The position numbers were made by a program, and so were the translations under genes. DNA of 64,000 bases from Desulfacinum infernum DSM 9756 (GTDB taxonomy: Bacteria; Desulfobacterota; Syntrophobacteria; Syntrophobacterales; DSM-9756): assembly GCF_900129305.1 (NCBI RefSeq), contig NZ_FQVB01000013.1, positions 62,001 to 126,000 of the forward strand. The letters are read 5' to 3'. Below are positions 18,398 through 26,793 of this stretch, in pieces. The notes under the pieces are model-generated. The model did not search any database, was not told where the DNA came from, and saw nothing but the letters and a program-made list of their open reading frames with translations. The first letter of the stretch is position 1; each line of letters begins with the position of its first letter.

Positions 18398-18958
18398 ATG
18401 CGACTGAAAACACCCTTGGTGGAGGTGAGTGAAGAGGTTCGTCGGCGGATTCTTCCCCTGCGGCTGCTCATCTTCGACGTGGACGGCGTGCTCACCGACG
18501 GGGGCATCACCTACCACGACGACGGTTCCGAATCCAAGACCTTCGACGTGAAGGACGGACACGGGATCAAGCTGCTGCAGCGAACGGGCCTTGAGGTGGC
18601 TCTCATTTCGGGCCGCTATTGCGCTTCCGTGGAGCATCGGGCCAAGGGGTTGGGCATCGAAAAGGCCTACCAGGGGATCCACCGCAAGGTGGAGGCCTAC
18701 GAGCGGATCAAGGCCGATACGGGCCTTCAGGACCACCAGATCGGCTTCGTGGGCGACGACCTCATCGACATCCCCGTCATGCGTCTGGTGGGTTTTGCGG
18801 CCTGCGTGGCCGATGCGAGCCCCCATGTGAAGCCCTATGCTCATTACGTGACGCAGGCACCCGGCGGAAAGGGCGCCGCCCGGGAGATCTGCGAACTGAT
18901 CCTCCAGATCCAGGGACGCTGGGAAGGTATTACGGCTCGCTATTTCGACGAAGAATGA
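18398..18958 (+). CDS. kdsC: KDO-8-phosphate phosphatase (HAD family)
   Basis: 186 residues, next step after KdsA. HAD motif I FDVDGVLTDG with the nucleophile Asp, motif II LISGR, motif III Lys near IHRKVEAY and motif IV GFVGDDLIDIPVM. This is the compact C0 HAD form that acts as a tetramer. It lies 15 bases after kdsA. Its 3' end overlaps the 3' end of the oppositely oriented reductase gene by 29 bp. Confidence 0.95.
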   Translation: MRLKTPLVEVSEEVRRRILPLRLLIFDVDGVLTDGGITYHDDGSESKTFDVKDGHGIKLLQRTGLEVALISGRYCASVEHRAKGLGIEKAYQGIHRKVEAYERIKADTGLQDHQIGFVGDDLIDIPVMRLVGFAACVADASPHVKPYAHYVTQAPGGKGAAREICELILQIQGRWEGITARYFDEE

Positions 18959-20093
18959 GACCTTCCGCCAGGCGGCGACGGATGTGGGCGAAGAATCCCC
19001 GGTAGGTTTGCAGGCCGCGGGGGATTTTGAGGAATTCCTCTCCCAGCGACCGATGACGGTCGAAGACCCGGAAGAAAAGGCCGGGAAACCCATAGGCCCC
19101 CAGGGCGAAAAGCCTCGCATAGATCAGGTTGTCGCCCAACGCGTCCCGGCACCGTCGCCGGTATTCCCCCGCCAGGGAATGCGTCACGGCGCCTGTGGCG
19201 GCATCGCTCAAGGTCTCGGCGGCGATCTGGCCGGATCGGACCGCGTAGGCGATGCCTTCTCCCGAAAACGCCTCGGCGAATCCCCCCGCATCCCCTGCGA
19301 TCAGGATTCGGTCGCTTCCCAAACGACGCGCGATGCCCGAGCACGGGATGGGACAACCGCGATAGGCGGGAAGCGGACGGATCCCCAGCCTCCCCACGAA
19401 TTCCCGGAAGAGTCGAACCGGCCTTCGAGCCGCACCGGCCAGGCCGCCCACGCCCACGGAGGCGGCGTTCTTCAAGGGAAAGACCCAGCCGTATCCCCCC
19501 GGGCAGGCATCGAAATAGAATTCCAGGACGGGAGCCGGATCTCTTCCGGTTCCGCGTTCCCTCCATTCCGGCGCCGCTTCCCCCACCACGGTCAGCCAGT
19601 GGGTCGTCGCTTTCCGGCGGCCGTCCGTCAGGGCCGCGGCCGGCGGCCGCCCGGATGCCCCGTGGGCCAGGATGGCGTAGCGGGCCTGGTAGCTGCCCTT
19701 GTCCGTTTGCACCGTGACCAAGGATCCCGATTCCCGGCAGGCCAGCACCCGCTCCCCCTGCCGGCATTCCGCACCGGCCTCCAGTGCCTTTTCCAGAAGC
19801 AGCTGATCGAAGGCGCTCCGTCGAACCAGCACGCAGATGGGTTGGGGGGATTCCACCCGGATCTCCAGTCTGCCATGGACGGCCCGCACTCCGGAGATGG
19901 TTCTTTCGATGAGGTGCGGCGGCAGCGGGAAGTCCAGATGGGAAAGTCCTTGAACGGAAAGGGCCCCGCCGCAGGGCTTGGGCCTGGGAAAGATCTCCTT
20001 TTCCAGAACGAGCGTCCGAAGTCCCTTTTGCGCGGCCCGCCGGGCGGCGGAAGCACCGGCGGGTCCGGCTCCGACGATGATGCAGTCCAGCAT
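18930..20093 (-). CDS. FAD-dependent oxidoreductase, geranylgeranyl-reductase family
   Basis: 387 residues. N-terminal dinucleotide fold CIIVGAGPAGASAARRAA, then PKPCGGALSVQGL, the family's CGG motif, and the second FAD motif ILIAGDAGGFAEAFSGEGI. These mark the geranylgeranyl reductase (GGR) family, which saturates isoprenoid chains of menaquinone or lipids; here menaquinone side-chain reduction is the likeliest role, but related halogenases and dehydrogenases share the fold. It is read against the surrounding LPS genes and overlaps the kdsC end, as if inserted into that operon. Confidence 0.82.
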   Translation of the reverse strand: MLDCIIVGAGPAGASAARRAAQKGLRTLVLEKEIFPRPKPCGGALSVQGLSHLDFPLPPHLIERTISGVRAVHGRLEIRVESPQPICVLVRRSAFDQLLLEKALEAGAECRQGERVLACRESGSLVTVQTDKGSYQARYAILAHGASGRPPAAALTDGRRKATTHWLTVVGEAAPEWRERGTGRDPAPVLEFYFDACPGGYGWVFPLKNAASVGVGGLAGAARRPVRLFREFVGRLGIRPLPAYRGCPIPCSGIARRLGSDRILIAGDAGGFAEAFSGEGIAYAVRSGQIAAETLSDAATGAVTHSLAGEYRRRCRDALGDNLIYARLFALGAYGFPGLFFRVFDRHRSLGEEFLKIPRGLQTYRGFFAHIRRRLAEGLILRRNSEP

Positions 20094-20137
20094 GGCTCCC
20101 GCGTTCGATCGAAGTTGGGCGGAGGTGTACGGCTGCC

Positions 20138-20354
20138 GGGAGCTTGTCCGAGAATGCCGCGAGTGAGCGCCCTTCTCGTAGCGCAGCCCTTTAGGGCTGC
20201 GGAAGAACCCCCGAACGTTGGATAGGCCATCGCATATTTCCTGTCACTTCATGAAGTTGCGATGGACCTTTCCGCGGGGCTGGAGCCCCGCGGCTACGAG
20301 GAGAACAAAAATTTACCGGCCTTGTAGGCTGTAGAACCATTCCCGGACAGGCTC
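20138..20354. repeat. Compound repeat element, interior type A (copy 1), with inverted ends
   Basis: Bounded by GGGAGCTTGTCCGAGAA (20138-20154) and its inverse TTCCCGGACAGGCTC (20340-20354). The interior 20175-20300 starts CTCGTAGCGCAGCCC and ends CCCCGCGGCTACGAG, so its tips pair. Three hairpins lie within: GCAGCCCTTTAGGGCTGC, a middle arm CCATCGCA/TGCGATGG containing ACTTCATGAAGT, and CCGCGGGGC/GCCCCGCGG. The right end touches the stop codon of the DsrE gene. It fills the gap between the reductase and DsrE genes. Confidence 0.8.
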
Positions 20355-20719
20355 TAGAAGGTGATCACTTTGCAGTTGGGGTCCCCGATCATGTTCACCA
20401 GGACCGGGGCCCCGGAAATCTGGGCGCCCTCGATCAGGTCGTCCGGGGAAATGAGCCGTTTGTCCGCGCAGGCCTTGCACACGTGGATGGGGGTCTTCTT
20501 GGCCACCAGGATGTCCAGAAGATCCTTCATGTGTTCTCCCGTGGACGAACGGATCCCTTCCGCCATGCCCAGTTGGGCCCAGTGGATGGCGTCGTCGATG
20601 AGGAAGACCTCCACCTGGTGACCCGCTTCCACGGTCAGGGCGGCGAACTGGAAGGCCCGCGTTGCGCCTCCCGACTTCTCGAATCCTTTGGAGATGACAA
20701 AACAGATCTTCTGTGCCAT
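20354..20719 (-). CDS. DsrE/DsrF/TusD-like small protein
   Basis: 121 residues, the size of DsrE-family subunits. N-terminal strand KICFVISKGFEKSGGATRAF, a helix, FLIDDAIHWAQLGMA, and a cysteine pair in VCKACADKR where sulfur-carrying DsrE proteins have their conserved Cys. Relatives take part in sulfur relay or are peroxiredoxin-like membrane-associated proteins. A role in sulfur transfer is plausible in a sulfate reducer but not shown. The stop TAG lies at the end of a repeat element. An AGGAGGCG site precedes the ATG. Confidence 0.75.
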   Translation of the reverse strand: MAQKICFVISKGFEKSGGATRAFQFAALTVEAGHQVEVFLIDDAIHWAQLGMAEGIRSSTGEHMKDLLDILVAKKTPIHVCKACADKRLISPDDLIEGAQISGAPVLVNMIGDPNCKVITF

Positions 20720-20942
20720 GGACGCCTCCTTCCGTGATCCGTAATCCGTGGTTGGGGGGATTTCACGGAGGCGGCGGAGCCGTCCCGGCGCCTCCGTGAG
20801 GCGGTCCTACCCGTTTGTTCTTTTAGAGTGGATGGGCGGGGAGGAGTCAAGGGCTTTCCGGCATCCTTCTTTACACCCGGAAAGAGCGCGTGTTAGATTC
20901 CCAGTGAAACGGGTGGAAATACCTTGAAAACAGGAACGACTC

Positions 20943-21509
20943 ATGGAACGAAGCCGACGCCCTACCCTGTGGCTCTTGGCGGCGGCCGCGGCTGTCGTTG
21001 TCGGCATTTTCATCTACGGCACGGCCCGCATGGGCGGACCGGGTGCCCCCGGAGAGCGACAAACCGAGGTGGCCGGTGACTCCCAGATGCGCCTGACCGA
21101 CATGGAGTATACGGAGGTGCAGGAGGGCCGTGAGGTGTGGCGGCTGAAGGCCCGGGAGGCGGAATACTTCGACGAGTCGAAGAAAACCCACCTGCAGGGG
21201 GTGCATGTGGAGCTCTATCTGGAAGACGGCCGCACGGTGGTCTTGGAAAGCCGGGAAGGGGAGCTCCACGCCGGCACCAAGGACATCGAACTGTGGGGAG
21301 ACGTGCGGGCGGTGGTGCCGCAAGGCTATGACCTCCGAACGGAACGGGCCTTCTACCGACACGCCACCCGGCAGGTTGTCTCGGATACACCCGTGCACGC
21401 CACGGGACCTCTCGTGGAACTGGAGGGGGCCCGGTGGCGCTACGATGCGCTGGAACGGAAAGCCTATGTGGACGGCGGAGTGCGGGCGGTGGTGAAACAG
21501 GTCCGGTAA
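20943..21509 (+). CDS. lptC: LptC, LPS export periplasmic/membrane protein
   Basis: 188 residues. One N-terminal membrane anchor (about residues 8-26) followed by a beta-jellyroll periplasmic domain (MRLTDMEYTEVQEGREVWRL... style repeats) typical of LptC/DUF1239. It passes lipopolysaccharide from LptB2FG to LptA. It starts an lptC-lptA-lptB-rpoN series. In related genomes this series follows kdsC directly; here it is separated by the inverted reductase and DsrE genes. Confidence 0.88.
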   Translation: MERSRRPTLWLLAAAAAVVVGIFIYGTARMGGPGAPGERQTEVAGDSQMRLTDMEYTEVQEGREVWRLKAREAEYFDESKKTHLQGVHVELYLEDGRTVVLESREGELHAGTKDIELWGDVRAVVPQGYDLRTERAFYRHATRQVVSDTPVHATGPLVELEGARWRYDALERKAYVDGGVRAVVKQVR

Positions 21510-21557
21510 CCTGTCTTGAGGAACGATCCTGATGGTGGTCGCGGATCCGGAGAAAAC

Positions 21558-22154
21558 ATGAGGCAAACTCTATTCGGTGAAAGGCGATCGCCCGGAATCC
21601 GGGCCGGGCGTTTGCTGGAGGGATCCCGGAGGTGGTGCGGGCTTTTGGCGCTCTGCCTGGTCCTGGCCGTGGCGGCTTCCGGGCAGGGGGAGGATCAGAA
21701 CCCCCCCATGGGGCCGGCCGGTGAAGAGCCCATTCACATTGCCAGTGATCGCATGGTGGCGGATCAGCAGGCCCGCACGGTCGTCTTTGAAGGGCATGTG
21801 ACGGTGCAGCAGGGAGACCTGACCATCACGGGGCACAGGATGACCGTCTATGCCTCCGAAGGCGGGGACGTGTCCGGCGACGCCATGATGGAGAAGATCG
21901 AACGCATCGAGGTCCTGGGGGATGTGAGGATTTCCCAGCAGGGACGGGTGGCCACCGCGGACAAGGCGGTTCTCTATAACCGCGAGGAAAAGGTGGTGCT
22001 TCTGGGTAACCCCACGCTGGTCCAGGGAAAGGACCGGGTGCGCGGGAAACAGATCACCCTCTACCTGCGCGATCAGAGAAGTGTGGTGGAAGGCGGGGTC
22101 GATGCCCCGGTGCAGGCCGTCTTTCACCCCAAGAAAGGTTCGGACAAGCCCTGA
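21558..22154 (+). CDS. lptA: LptA, periplasmic LPS-transport protein (OstA-like)
   Basis: 198 residues. ATG 21558 has GGAG 6 bases upstream and opens a long N-terminal region with a signal-like hydrophobic segment (CGLLALCLVLAVAASG). The mature part has the OstA/LptA jellyroll pattern: IHIASDRMVADQQARTVVFE, GHVTVQQGDLTITGHRM and LYNREEKVVLLGNP. It bridges inner and outer membranes. Its TGA overlaps the lptB ATG by one base. Confidence 0.9.
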   Translation: MRQTLFGERRSPGIRAGRLLEGSRRWCGLLALCLVLAVAASGQGEDQNPPMGPAGEEPIHIASDRMVADQQARTVVFEGHVTVQQGDLTITGHRMTVYASEGGDVSGDAMMEKIERIEVLGDVRISQQGRVATADKAVLYNREEKVVLLGNPTLVQGKDRVRGKQITLYLRDQRSVVEGGVDAPVQAVFHPKKGSDKP

Positions 22155-22888
22155 TGGAGGCGGTCGGCAAGAGTCTGCGAACGGAGAACCTGGTCAAGCG
22201 CTACGGTGGCCGCACGGTGGTGGACCACGTGAGCCTGGAGGTGTTCCAAGGGCAGGTGGTGGGGCTTCTGGGGCCCAACGGCGCCGGGAAATCCACCACG
22301 TTCTACAGCGTGATCGGGATCATCCGGCCGGACGAGGGGGCGGTCTGGCTCGATGGCGAAAACATCGTGAACGCCCCCATGTACCTGCGGGCGCGAAAGG
22401 GGATCACCTACCTGCCCCAGGAGCCGTCCATCTTTCGCAAGTTGACCGTGGAGGAGAACATCCTGGCGATCCTGGAGACCCTCAAGATCGGCCCCCAGGA
22501 ACGGAGGGCGCGGCTCCAGGAGCTTCTGGAAGACCTCAACATCGCGCATCTGGCCAAGAGCCGAGCGGACAGACTCTCGGGCGGGGAACGACGGCGTTTG
22601 GAAATCAGCCGCGCCCTGGTGACCCAACCCAGCTTCATCCTGCTGGACGAGCCCTTTGCGGGGATCGATCCCATCGCGGTCATCGAAATCCAGGGACTCA
22701 TCGCCTCCCTGCGGGAACGGGGTATCGGGGTTCTCATCTCCGACCACAACGTCCGGGAGACCCTCAAGGTGTGCGACCGAGCCTACATCATGCACCAAGG
22801 GCGCATCCTGGAAGAAGGGCCGCCCGACCTCATCGCCCGAAGCGAGCTTGCCCGGCGCACCTATCTTGGGCAGGAATTTAGTCTTTAG
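22154..22888 (+). CDS. lptB: LptB, LPS export ABC ATPase
   Basis: 244 residues. Walker A GPNGAGKSTTFYSVIG, LPQEPSIFRKLTVEENI (LptB hallmark), signature LSGGERRRLEISRAL, Walker B FILLDEPFAGIDPIAV and H-loop ISDHNVRETL. It powers LPS extraction with LptF and LptG, which are not in this window. It lies between lptA (1-base overlap) and rpoN. Confidence 0.95.
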   Translation: MEAVGKSLRTENLVKRYGGRTVVDHVSLEVFQGQVVGLLGPNGAGKSTTFYSVIGIIRPDEGAVWLDGENIVNAPMYLRARKGITYLPQEPSIFRKLTVEENILAILETLKIGPQERRARLQELLEDLNIAHLAKSRADRLSGGERRRLEISRALVTQPSFILLDEPFAGIDPIAVIEIQGLIASLRERGIGVLISDHNVRETLKVCDRAYIMHQGRILEEGPPDLIARSELARRTYLGQEFSL

Positions 22889-22903
22889 GGACGGGACCAA
22901 GCC

Positions 22904-24346
22904 ATGGCACTGGAACTCAAACAACACATGAAGCTCTCCCAGCAACTGATCATCACGCCTCAGTTGCAGCAGGCCATCAAACTCTTGCAGCTTTCCCGGT
23001 TGGAACTGCTGGAGACCATCCAGCAGGAACTGGAATCCAATCCGGTGCTGGAAGAGACCGTTGACGAGGTGGGCAACAAAGAGGAGGTGGAGCCGGAAGC
23101 GCCGGCCGTTGAGGAACGCTTCGAGGAGGTGGAGATCACCGAGAAGGTTCGCGACGACTTCGACTGGGAAAGCTTTCTGGAAGACTACAGCACCTATTCC
23201 CCCATGCCCGTGGAAAGGGATCCCAACCAGGAACAACCTTCCTTCGAGCAGCGCCTGACCCGACGCCCCTCCCTGGAGGACCACCTGATGTGGCAGTTGT
23301 GCCTGTCCGATCTTTCGGAGCAGGACAAGGAAATCGCCGCCATGATCATCGGCAACCTGAACGACGACGGTTACCTGGTGAGCCCCACGGCGGAGATCGC
23401 CGAGCTGAGCGGGGTGACCGTCCAGGACGTGGAAAGGGTCCTGGAGAAGGTGCAGGGATTCGACCCGCCGGGCGTGGCCGCCCGCGATCTCAGGGAATGC
23501 CTGCTGATCCAGGCCAGAAGCCTGGATGTGCCCAACGGGCTGGTGGTGACCATCATCGACAAGTACCTGCACTACCTGGAGAACAAAAATTACCAGGGGC
23601 TCGTCAAGGTGCTCAAGCGCCCCAAGAGCGAGGTGCAGGCGGCCGTGGAGGTGATCCTGAGCCTGGACCCCAAGCCCGGGCGCGCCTACAGCGAAGAAGA
23701 AGTCCAGTATGTGAGCCCCGACATCTTCGTGGTGAAGGTGGACGACGAGTTTGTGGTGGTGCTGAACGAGGACGGCATGCCGAAGCTCCGCGTCAACCCC
23801 TACTATCGGGAGGCGTTGCGGAGCGATTCCACGGTCTCCGAGGAGGCCAAGGATTACATCCAGGGCAAGCTGCGTTCGGCGGCCTGGCTTATCAAGAGCA
23901 TTCACCAGCGCCAGCGCACTCTCTACAAAGTGGCGCAGAGCATCGTCAACTTCCAGCGCGACTTCCTGGAAAAGGGCATCGCCCATCTCAAGCCCATGGT
24001 CCTGCGGGACGTGGCCGAAGACGTGGGCATGCACGAGTCCACCATCAGCCGAGTCACCACCAACAAGTATATGCATACGCCCCAGGGTATTTTTGAGTTG
24101 AAATATTTCTTCAACAGCTCCATAAATAGTGTTGTTGGGGAAGCTGTGGCTTCGGAGAGTGTCAAGGAACGCATCCGTCAGCTCATCAAAGAGGAGGACC
24201 CAGCCAAGCCCTACAGCGACAAGGATCTGGTCGATCTTCTCAAGAAGGAAAACATCAAGATCGCTCGCAGGACGGTGGCCAAGTACCGGGAGATGATGGG
24301 CATTCTGCCGTCCCACAAGAGAAAGCAAGTGCTCTGGGGTTCCTGA
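22904..24346 (+). CDS. rpoN: RNA polymerase sigma-54 factor
   Basis: 480 residues. The Q-rich region I (LKLSQQLIITPQLQQAI-like) binds enhancer-binding ATPases; an acidic region II follows (residues 50-80); the core-binding and HTH parts include MHESTISRVTTNKYMHTPQG; the RpoN box ARRTVAKYRE near the C-terminus reads the -24 element. It lies in the classic lptB-rpoN-hpf-ptsN-rapZ series. Confidence 0.96.
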   Translation: MALELKQHMKLSQQLIITPQLQQAIKLLQLSRLELLETIQQELESNPVLEETVDEVGNKEEVEPEAPAVEERFEEVEITEKVRDDFDWESFLEDYSTYSPMPVERDPNQEQPSFEQRLTRRPSLEDHLMWQLCLSDLSEQDKEIAAMIIGNLNDDGYLVSPTAEIAELSGVTVQDVERVLEKVQGFDPPGVAARDLRECLLIQARSLDVPNGLVVTIIDKYLHYLENKNYQGLVKVLKRPKSEVQAAVEVILSLDPKPGRAYSEEEVQYVSPDIFVVKVDDEFVVVLNEDGMPKLRVNPYYREALRSDSTVSEEAKDYIQGKLRSAAWLIKSIHQRQRTLYKVAQSIVNFQRDFLEKGIAHLKPMVLRDVAEDVGMHESTISRVTTNKYMHTPQGIFELKYFFNSSINSVVGEAVASESVKERIRQLIKEEDPAKPYSDKDLVDLLKKENIKIARRTVAKYREMMGILPSHKRKQVLWGS

Positions 24347-24395
24347 GGTCTTTGAGACGGAACCCTATGATTTTTTGGGAAGAAGGAGCGAGCCT

Positions 24396-24935
24396 ATGCA
24401 GATCAATGTAACTTTCCGCCACACGGAACCCTCCGAAGCGGTGAAGACGTATGCTGAGGAAAAGCTTTCCAGGCTTAAAAAGTATATGGATGAGCCGATT
24501 GAAGCCAATATCGTTTTGCAGGTAGAGAAATTCAGGCATATTGCTGAAGTGAGCCTGGATTCAAACGGTATGCGGGTGAATGCCACGGAAGAAACACATG
24601 ATATGTATTCGGCCATCGATATGGTCGTGGACAAACTGGAATCGCAGATCAAGAAGCAAAAAGAGAAACAGAGAAACCGCAAGCCTTCCAACTCGGAAAG
24701 AAACCAGCAGTTGATGATGAACATTCTGGAGTGGCCCGCCGAAGAGACCGGCGAGCCCCGGGTGGTGACCACCCGCCAGATCTTCGCCAAGCCCATGGAC
24801 GTGGACGAGGCGGTGATGCAGCTCAACCTGTCCAACGGCGACTTTCTTGTTTTCACCAACCGCGCGAGCAATGCGGTGAACGTATTGTACCGGCGAAAGG
24901 ACGGCAATTACGGCCTGATCGAGCCGGTTCAATAA
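24396..24935 (+). CDS. hpf: Ribosome hibernation-promoting factor, long form
   Basis: 179 residues. The N-terminal HPF/RaiA domain (MQINVTFRHTEPSEAVKTYA) is joined by a basic linker (about residues 95-110, KKQKEKQRNRK) to a C-terminal domain (VVTTRQIFAKPMDVDEAVMQ) that dimerises ribosomes into 100S particles in long-form HPF. ATG 24396 has AAGGAG 10 bases upstream; the in-frame upstream ATG is less well placed. Confidence 0.92.
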   Translation: MQINVTFRHTEPSEAVKTYAEEKLSRLKKYMDEPIEANIVLQVEKFRHIAEVSLDSNGMRVNATEETHDMYSAIDMVVDKLESQIKKQKEKQRNRKPSNSERNQQLMMNILEWPAEETGEPRVVTTRQIFAKPMDVDEAVMQLNLSNGDFLVFTNRASNAVNVLYRRKDGNYGLIEPVQ

Positions 24936-24992
24936 AGGGGTTTCGGGGACCGGAAGGCGGAGTCGAGGGGTGAGGAGGACCTGAAAGGATTG

Positions 24993-25454
24993 ATGAAGAT
25001 CTTGGACATACTACCGAAAGAGTCGATCATTCCCGAGCTGGAAGCGAAGACGAAGCGCGAGGTGCTGGAGGAGCTCACGGACGCCCTGCTGAAGTGCAAA
25101 CCCCATCTGGATCGGCATCGATTGCTGGAGGTCCTTTTGGAAAGAGAGCGGCTGGGCAGCACGGGCATCGGAGACGGTATCGCCATCCCCCACGGCAAGA
25201 TCGAAGACCTGGATCAACTGGTCGTGTCTTTCGGGCGCTCGAGCGGCGGTATCGATTTCGAGTCCATGGACGGCAAGCCGGCCCACCTTTTCTTCCTCCT
25301 GGTGGCCCCGGAAAATTGCGCGGGCATTCACCTGCGGGCCCTGGCCAAGATTGCGCGCCTGCTGAAAAACAGCGCCGTGCGCAAACGCCTGGGCTCGGCC
25401 GCTTCCCGCGACGAGATCTATGCCATCATTCAACAGGAAGACGACGAGTTCTGA
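24993..25454 (+). CDS. ptsN: PTS-Ntr EIIA component
   Basis: 153 residues, EIIA-fructose/nitrogen fold. The phosphorylatable His68 lies in GDGIAIPHGK. The protein takes phosphate from an NPr/EI-Ntr pair and regulates potassium and nitrogen functions in other proteobacteria; no such EI or HPr gene is in the window. ATG 24993 or the TTG just before it could be the start. It is followed by a repeat element before rapZ. Confidence 0.92.
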   Translation: MKILDILPKESIIPELEAKTKREVLEELTDALLKCKPHLDRHRLLEVLLERERLGSTGIGDGIAIPHGKIEDLDQLVVSFGRSSGGIDFESMDGKPAHLFFLLVAPENCAGIHLRALAKIARLLKNSAVRKRLGSAASRDEIYAIIQQEDDEF

Positions 25455-25470
25455 TCGGGCGGGAGCGGCC

Positions 25471-25682
25471 GGGAGCGAGTCCGCAAACGTTACGGATGGC
25501 CGTGGTTCTCGTAACGCAGCCCTTTAGGGCTGCGGAGGATCCACCGACCGTTGGATAGGCCGTCGGGACTCGGCACCCCATGGGGTTACGATCACCTTTT
25601 CCGCGGGGCTGAAGCCCCGTGGCTGCGAAAAACGGAGATTTCCCGGGCCTTTGCGTTGGGGAACCGTTCTCGGACAAGCTCC
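25471..25682. repeat. Compound repeat element, interior type A (copy 2)
   Basis: Ends GGGAGCGAGTCCGCAAA (25471-25487, diverged) and TTCTCGGACAAGCTCC (25667-25682). The interior 25508-25628 has the same three arms as copy 1. The middle arm carries ACCCCATGGGGT where copy 1 has ACTTCATGAAGT, so both sides of the stem changed together. It occupies half of the 428-bp gap between ptsN and rapZ; in the other half I see no gene. Confidence 0.8.
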
Positions 25683-25882
25683 TGGGCCTAGCGTGTTTCC
25701 GCGGGAGTGTGAGGGCTCCGGAACCGTCGCTTTTGCAGCCCCGAAGGTTTGCGGCTACCCTTAGAGGCGGAAGTTCTCGCCGGATGGTGGCCGAAACCAG
25801 TTCTCGGAAATACTCCTGGGTTCTTATCGGAAGGGGAGTTGGGGGATGCCCCGGCTCCCTTTTTTTCTGCGGGGGAGGAGTC

Positions 25883-26758
25883 ATGACGGAAAGCCGCATC
25901 CATCTGGTGATCGTGACCGGACTTTCGGGATCGGGAAAGAGTACCGCCATCAAGGCTTTCGAGGACATCGGCTACTTTTGTATCGACAACCTGCCCGCTC
26001 CCCTGCTGCCCCCTTTTCTTGCCTTGTGCGAAGAGGACAAGCCGGAGCTCCGGCGCGTGGCCCTGGGGATCGATATCCGGGGTCGAAGTTTTCTTCCGGA
26101 CACCGAGCGGTTTTTCGAGAGTTTGGAGGAATCGGGCTACTACCCGGAGGTACTCTTCTTCGAGGCGAGCACGGAGGTGCTCCAGCGCCGCTACAGCCAG
26201 ACCCGGCGTCTGCATCCCATGGCCGACGAGTCCCAGCGGCTGGTGGCCGCCATCGAGCGGGAGCGCCGGGAGCTGCAGGGGCTCCGGTCCCGGGCCTCCC
26301 GCGTTGTGGACACCAGCGACTTTTCCGTGCATCAGCTGAAGGCCTTCATCACCCGCACCTACTCCCTGGTGAGTGAAAGGGAGCAGCTGAGTGTGCAGAT
26401 CCTTTCCTTCGGCTTCAAGTACGGGCTTCCCTTCGAGGCGGACCTGGTGATGGATGTGCGCTTCCTGCCCAACCCGTACTTCGTGGAGACCCTGCGGCCG
26501 CTGGACGGCTGTTCGGCGCCGGTCCGGGACTGGGTGCTGGGCTGGCCGCAGGCCGTGGAGTTCGTGGAGGACTACACAGGCCTCCTGAAAAAGCTTCTGC
26601 CCCAGTACATCCGGGAGGGCAAACGCTATCTCACCATCGCCGTGGGCTGCACCGGCGGCAAACACCGATCGGTGGTGGTGGCCGAGCAGGTGGCTGACAA
26701 GCTCCGTGCCGCCGGTTATTATATTGTGTTGTTTCATCGCGACATTCATCTGGATTGA
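25883..26758 (+). CDS. rapZ: RapZ-type nucleotide-binding RNase adapter
   Basis: 291 residues. Walker A in IVTGLSGSGKSTAIKAFEDI, then the family's GYFCIDNLPAPLLP, and the C-terminal domain with SFGFKYGLPFEADLVMDVRF and IAVGCTGGKHRSVVVAE. In enterobacteria RapZ controls glucosamine-6-phosphate synthase mRNA decay; in others the role is less clear. The open frame starts at 25619 but ATG 25883 with GGGGAGGAG upstream gives the family N-terminus. It sits in the usual PTS-Ntr context. Confidence 0.93.
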   Translation: MTESRIHLVIVTGLSGSGKSTAIKAFEDIGYFCIDNLPAPLLPPFLALCEEDKPELRRVALGIDIRGRSFLPDTERFFESLEESGYYPEVLFFEASTEVLQRRYSQTRRLHPMADESQRLVAAIERERRELQGLRSRASRVVDTSDFSVHQLKAFITRTYSLVSEREQLSVQILSFGFKYGLPFEADLVMDVRFLPNPYFVETLRPLDGCSAPVRDWVLGWPQAVEFVEDYTGLLKKLLPQYIREGKRYLTIAVGCTGGKHRSVVVAEQVADKLRAAGYYIVLFHRDIHLD

Positions 26759-26793
26759 TTTCCGACAACCCGCAACCCCTTGCGAAGGATGCC

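Noticed and set aside
22124-24328. A 734-codon open frame on the minus strand
   Set aside because: Exact mirror of lptB and rpoN, which have full family motifs; no ribosome site or motifs of its own.
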